From Rothia similimucilaginosa (lineage in GTDB: Bacteria > Actinomycetota > Actinomycetes > Actinomycetales > Micrococcaceae): DNA of 64,000 bases. Below, piece by piece: positions 61,830 to 64,000 of the stretch; positions within the stretch are counted from its first letter, which is position 1, and each line of letters opens with the position of its first letter. Below the pieces are notes generated by a model. That model saw nothing but the letters and a program-made list of their open reading frames with translations. It searched no databases and was not told the origin of the DNA. The DNA is taken from contig NZ_JAOVAM010000001.1 of the NCBI RefSeq assembly GCF_029850875.1, forward strand, positions 1-64,000, given 5' to 3'. A program made the position numbers and the translations under genes.

Positions 61830-63302
61830 TTAGCAGGGCGGCGGGAATGCCGCCTCCTGATGCTGACGCTCCTTAGACGCCAGCAGGCTCAGCACCTCCT
61901 CCAGCTCCTCGCTGCCGGTAGCGAACGGGTCCTTACACACCAGCGTGTGCTGCGGGTAGGCGTTGAGCTTCAGATGCACCCAATCCACGGTGAACTGCTC
62001 CCCCGCCGCAACCGCCGCGTTAATGAAACGCGAACGCTGGGTCGCGCGAGTGTTCGGCGGCTGAGTCTTAGCCGCCTCCGCAACGCCCTCGGGCAGGATG
62101 CGCTTGACCGCACCGCGACGAACCAGCGCATGGAAGACACTACGCTCCGGGTCAATGTCGTGGTACGCCAAGTCCAGCTGACGGATGCGGGCACTCGCAT
62201 AATCGGCAGGCTGACCGGCCGCGCGGGCACGGGCAATGTACGCATCCAGAAGCTTCTTCTTAATCGCCCAGTCAATCTCAGTATCAATGCTGCTGTAGTC
62301 GCCGGACTCGATAGCATCCAGGGTGCGCTGCCACAGGTCCAGGGCGTATTCCGTATGGTGGTGGTGCACGCCGTACTGTTCCACATACTGACGGGCGGCG
62401 TCCAAGTAGTGACGCTGAACGCTCAACGCCGTGTAGTACTTACCGTCGGTGGTTTCGAAGGTCGCGGTGCCAGTTAGATCGTGGCTGATAGCGCGCAGAG
62501 CCGCCGGAACAGACACAATATCCAGGCTCGTCACCGGGAAGCGATCCTCCAGCATGCGCAGCACCAGGTCAGTGCTGGCAATCTTCAGCAGGGTCGTCGG
62601 CTCCGCCATGTTCGAGTCACCATTAATGACGTGCATGCGGCGGAACTTCGAAGCGTCCGCGTGCGGCTCGTCGCGCGTGTTAATGAGCGGGCGAGCGCGC
62701 GAGGTGGAGGTGGATGCCGCCTCCCAAATATGGTCGGCACGCTGCGAGAACGAGTACGAGGGCACACCCGTGCTGGACGCCGGGTCGGTCGAACCGGGCA
62801 CCGGGCCGCCGTTCGGGTGGGTCTTACCGGCACCGACCAGAATCTGGCGGGTCACCAGGAAGGGCACGAGCTGCTTAATCAGGTCGTTGAACTGCAGTTT
62901 GCGGCTAATCAGGTAGTTCTCATGGCTGCCGTAGGAGTTGCCCGCCGAATCCACGTTGTTCTTGAACAGGTACAGTTCACCGTCAAGGGGACGGCCCTCC
63001 GAGCCTGCGAGCAGTCGCTTGCGGGCGGTACGCGCCAGATCAGCGAAAAGCAGCTCACCGGCGCGTTCCTGCGCGAGTAGCTCGTCAATGCTACCGCATT
63101 CGGCGGAGGCGTACTCGGGGTGCGAACCCACGTCAAGGTAGAGCCTACCGCCGTTGGGTAGGAAAACGTTCGTTGAGCGCCACTGATCCAGGACGGGCTT
63201 GAAAAGGGCAGCGGCGGATTCTTCGATGCTCAGCCGACCGAGCCCATGCGGGACGTAGCTGAGCCCGAATTCGCTTTCAATGCCGAAAATACGGTGTTCC
63301 AT
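61830..63302 (-). CDS. pafA: Pup-protein ligase PafA
   Basis: Attaches the C-terminal glutamate of Pup to lysines of target proteins using ATP. The glutamine-synthetase-like core shows RIFGIESEFGLSY, LYLDVGSHPEYASAECGS, YLFKNNVDSAGNSYGSHENYL, INTRDEPHADASKFRRMHVI and GDSNMAEPTT, and TVDWVHLKLN near the end. These fit PafA rather than Dop. 490 residues. It follows pup by 29 bases, with no proteasome genes between. Confidence 0.95.
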   Translation of the reverse strand: MEHRIFGIESEFGLSYVPHGLGRLSIEESAAALFKPVLDQWRSTNVFLPNGGRLYLDVGSHPEYASAECGSIDELLAQERAGELLFADLARTARKRLLAGSEGRPLDGELYLFKNNVDSAGNSYGSHENYLISRKLQFNDLIKQLVPFLVTRQILVGAGKTHPNGGPVPGSTDPASSTGVPSYSFSQRADHIWEAASTSTSRARPLINTRDEPHADASKFRRMHVINGDSNMAEPTTLLKIASTDLVLRMLEDRFPVTSLDIVSVPAALRAISHDLTGTATFETTDGKYYTALSVQRHYLDAARQYVEQYGVHHHHTEYALDLWQRTLDAIESGDYSSIDTEIDWAIKKKLLDAYIARARAAGQPADYASARIRQLDLAYHDIDPERSVFHALVRRGAVKRILPEGVAEAAKTQPPNTRATQRSRFINAAVAAGEQFTVDWVHLKLNAYPQHTLVCKDPFATGSEELEEVLSLLASKERQHQEAAFPPPC

Positions 63303-63331
63303 GATGCTGACCCGGCGTGCAGGTGCGCCGG

Positions 63332-63526
63332 TTACTCGCCACCCTTCTGGACGAAGCCGGTGACGAAGTCTTCAGCATTCTCAGCGAGCAGGCCGTCAAT
63401 TTCGTCGAGCAGGTCGTCGACCTCGCTCACGTCAGAGACAACGTGGGAGGCGGCGAGGGTCAGTTCCTGCTCCTGCTCGGCTGCGGTGGTTTCGGTCTGC
63501 TGTGCGCTGATGCGTTCGCGGCTCAT
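63332..63526 (-). CDS. pup: Prokaryotic ubiquitin-like protein Pup
   Basis: Small disordered protein tag of 64 residues. It has the Pup pattern: acidic and Gln/Glu-rich N-terminal half, coiled DVSEVDDLLDEIDGLL, then ENAEDFVTGFVQKGGE. The last residue is Glu, so it can be ligated without deamidation by Dop. ATG 63526 is preceded by GAGGAGAG. The order dop-pup-pafA is seen. Confidence 0.96.
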   Translation of the reverse strand: MSRERISAQQTETTAAEQEQELTLAASHVVSDVSEVDDLLDEIDGLLAENAEDFVTGFVQKGGE

Positions 63527-63717
63527 GGTTCTCTCCTCAAGGGGTTTTCGGTTGTGGACAAATAAGTTTTTAGTGGTGTCGGGTGCGGGGTGTAAGGGTT
63601 TTTTTAGTACCCGAACCTTCATGCACCCTACCTGTGGGTTATGTGGTTTTCACTCTTCCAAATGGGGGTATTCGCCCCGGGGAAGAATATGAGTTCATGT
63701 GGGTTTAGGGGATGCTA

Positions 63718-64000
63718 CTAGCGCAGCCGGTTCAGCAGCTCATCCGAATGGTTTACCTCATCCAGCAGCGGTTCCACCGCGGCGGCACCGTACCGGGTCG
63801 GTTCCATCATCGTAAAACGAGTAAGATCCTTCGAATACCTGCCACGGCAAGACACCGTATCCCAGTTAATACCCAGAATCTCCTCCGGCCAACGCGCCAT
63901 CAAAGTACCACGCAAAAACGCCCGCGTCTCACGCGGCGGCTCAGTGGTCGCACGCTCGATCTGCTCCGCAGAGAACAGCGTACGTATACGGCCACGGGCC
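63718..64000 (-). CDS. dop: 3' end of Dop (Pup deamidase/depupylase), partial
   Basis: The open frame continues past the window edge at 64000, so only the last ~93 codons are seen. The sequence (LFSAEQIERATTEPPRETRA, then FLRGTLMARWPEEILGINWD and VEPLLDEVNHSDELLNRL) matches the C-terminus of Dop. Dop removes Pup from targets and deamidates Pup where it ends in Gln. About 190 bases separate it from pup, enough for a pup promoter. Confidence 0.88.
   Translation of the reverse strand, partial: ARGRIRTLFSAEQIERATTEPPRETRAFLRGTLMARWPEEILGINWDTVSCRGRYSKDLTRFTMMEPTRYGAAAVEPLLDEVNHSDELLNRLR

Noticed and set aside
63332-63622. Longer Pup starting upstream at 63622
   Set aside because: ATG 63526 has a strong GAGGAGAG ribosome site and gives the normal 64-residue Pup; the extension is not Pup-like.

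Overview
The window looks like a chromosomal segment of an actinobacterium of the family Micrococcaceae, most likely a Rothia close to R. mucilaginosa. The basis is the moderately high GC content, RbpA, the pup-proteasome ligase (dop-pup-pafA) locus, the fused PafBC regulator, the tkt-tal-zwf-opcA-pgl cluster next to a suf operon, and protein sequences that read as Rothia-like. The genus call is inference from memory of these families; no search was run. No insertion sequence, integrase, prophage module, rRNA or CRISPR array was seen, so this is mostly core chromosome with small accessory patches.

Layout. 118-7426 (minus) is the pentose phosphate block, transcribed tkt, tal, zwf, opcA, pgl; the pgl product carries an odd Gly/Cys/His-rich insertion. 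7427-8134 has no gene but holds a 12-G run, a perfect operator-like palindrome and a string of RNA hairpins ending in a terminator. 8135-10167 (minus) is a two-gene ABC-2 exporter, divergent from the iron-sulfur operon sufR-sufB-sufD-sufC-sufT (10343-15276). 15300-18160 is a small accessory patch: a phage-exclusion-type Ltp lipoprotein whose promoter spacer holds nine Gs, a stand-alone alarmone hydrolase and a DUF4253 protein. 18166-20382 (minus) is the biotin ECF transporter bioY-bioM-bioN. 20683-22281 is an ABC-F ATPase. 22666-22996 is a compact unit made of an inverted repeat, a three-way-junction leader, a 28-codon gene and its own terminator, with no assigned function.

23017-37782 holds a YdjM-type membrane protein, a small Cys-containing protein, fabG with a second SDR, an ABC ATPase overlapping a SpoU methyltransferase, Cys-free L31, an LCP cell-wall ligase, a HIRAN-like membrane protein, pepN, tRNA-Leu(GAG), a butanediol-type dehydrogenase and an M20 amidohydrolase. 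38058-50146 holds ldh, an acidic small protein, recO-uppS-pyrD, a decayed lipoprotein gene, a DUF3043 protein divergent from an M20 dipeptidase, erpA, trpD, an NfeD/SPFH pair and rbpA. 50367-64000 is all minus strand: a polyprenol-phosphate mannosyltransferase, a degenerate amidohydrolase, the HelY helicase, tatC, tatA, a small membrane protein, pafBC, two FKBP isomerases, pafA, pup and the 3' end of dop.

How they work together. The first block supplies NADPH and pentoses. SufBCD, SufT and ErpA build and deliver Fe-S clusters, but the cysteine desulfurase is not in this window. The right end is the pupylation locus; the proteasome genes prcBA are not between pup and pafA, and Pup already ends in Gly-Gly-Glu. 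Several genes have a -10-like hexamer exactly six bases before the start codon, which suggests leaderless mRNAs.
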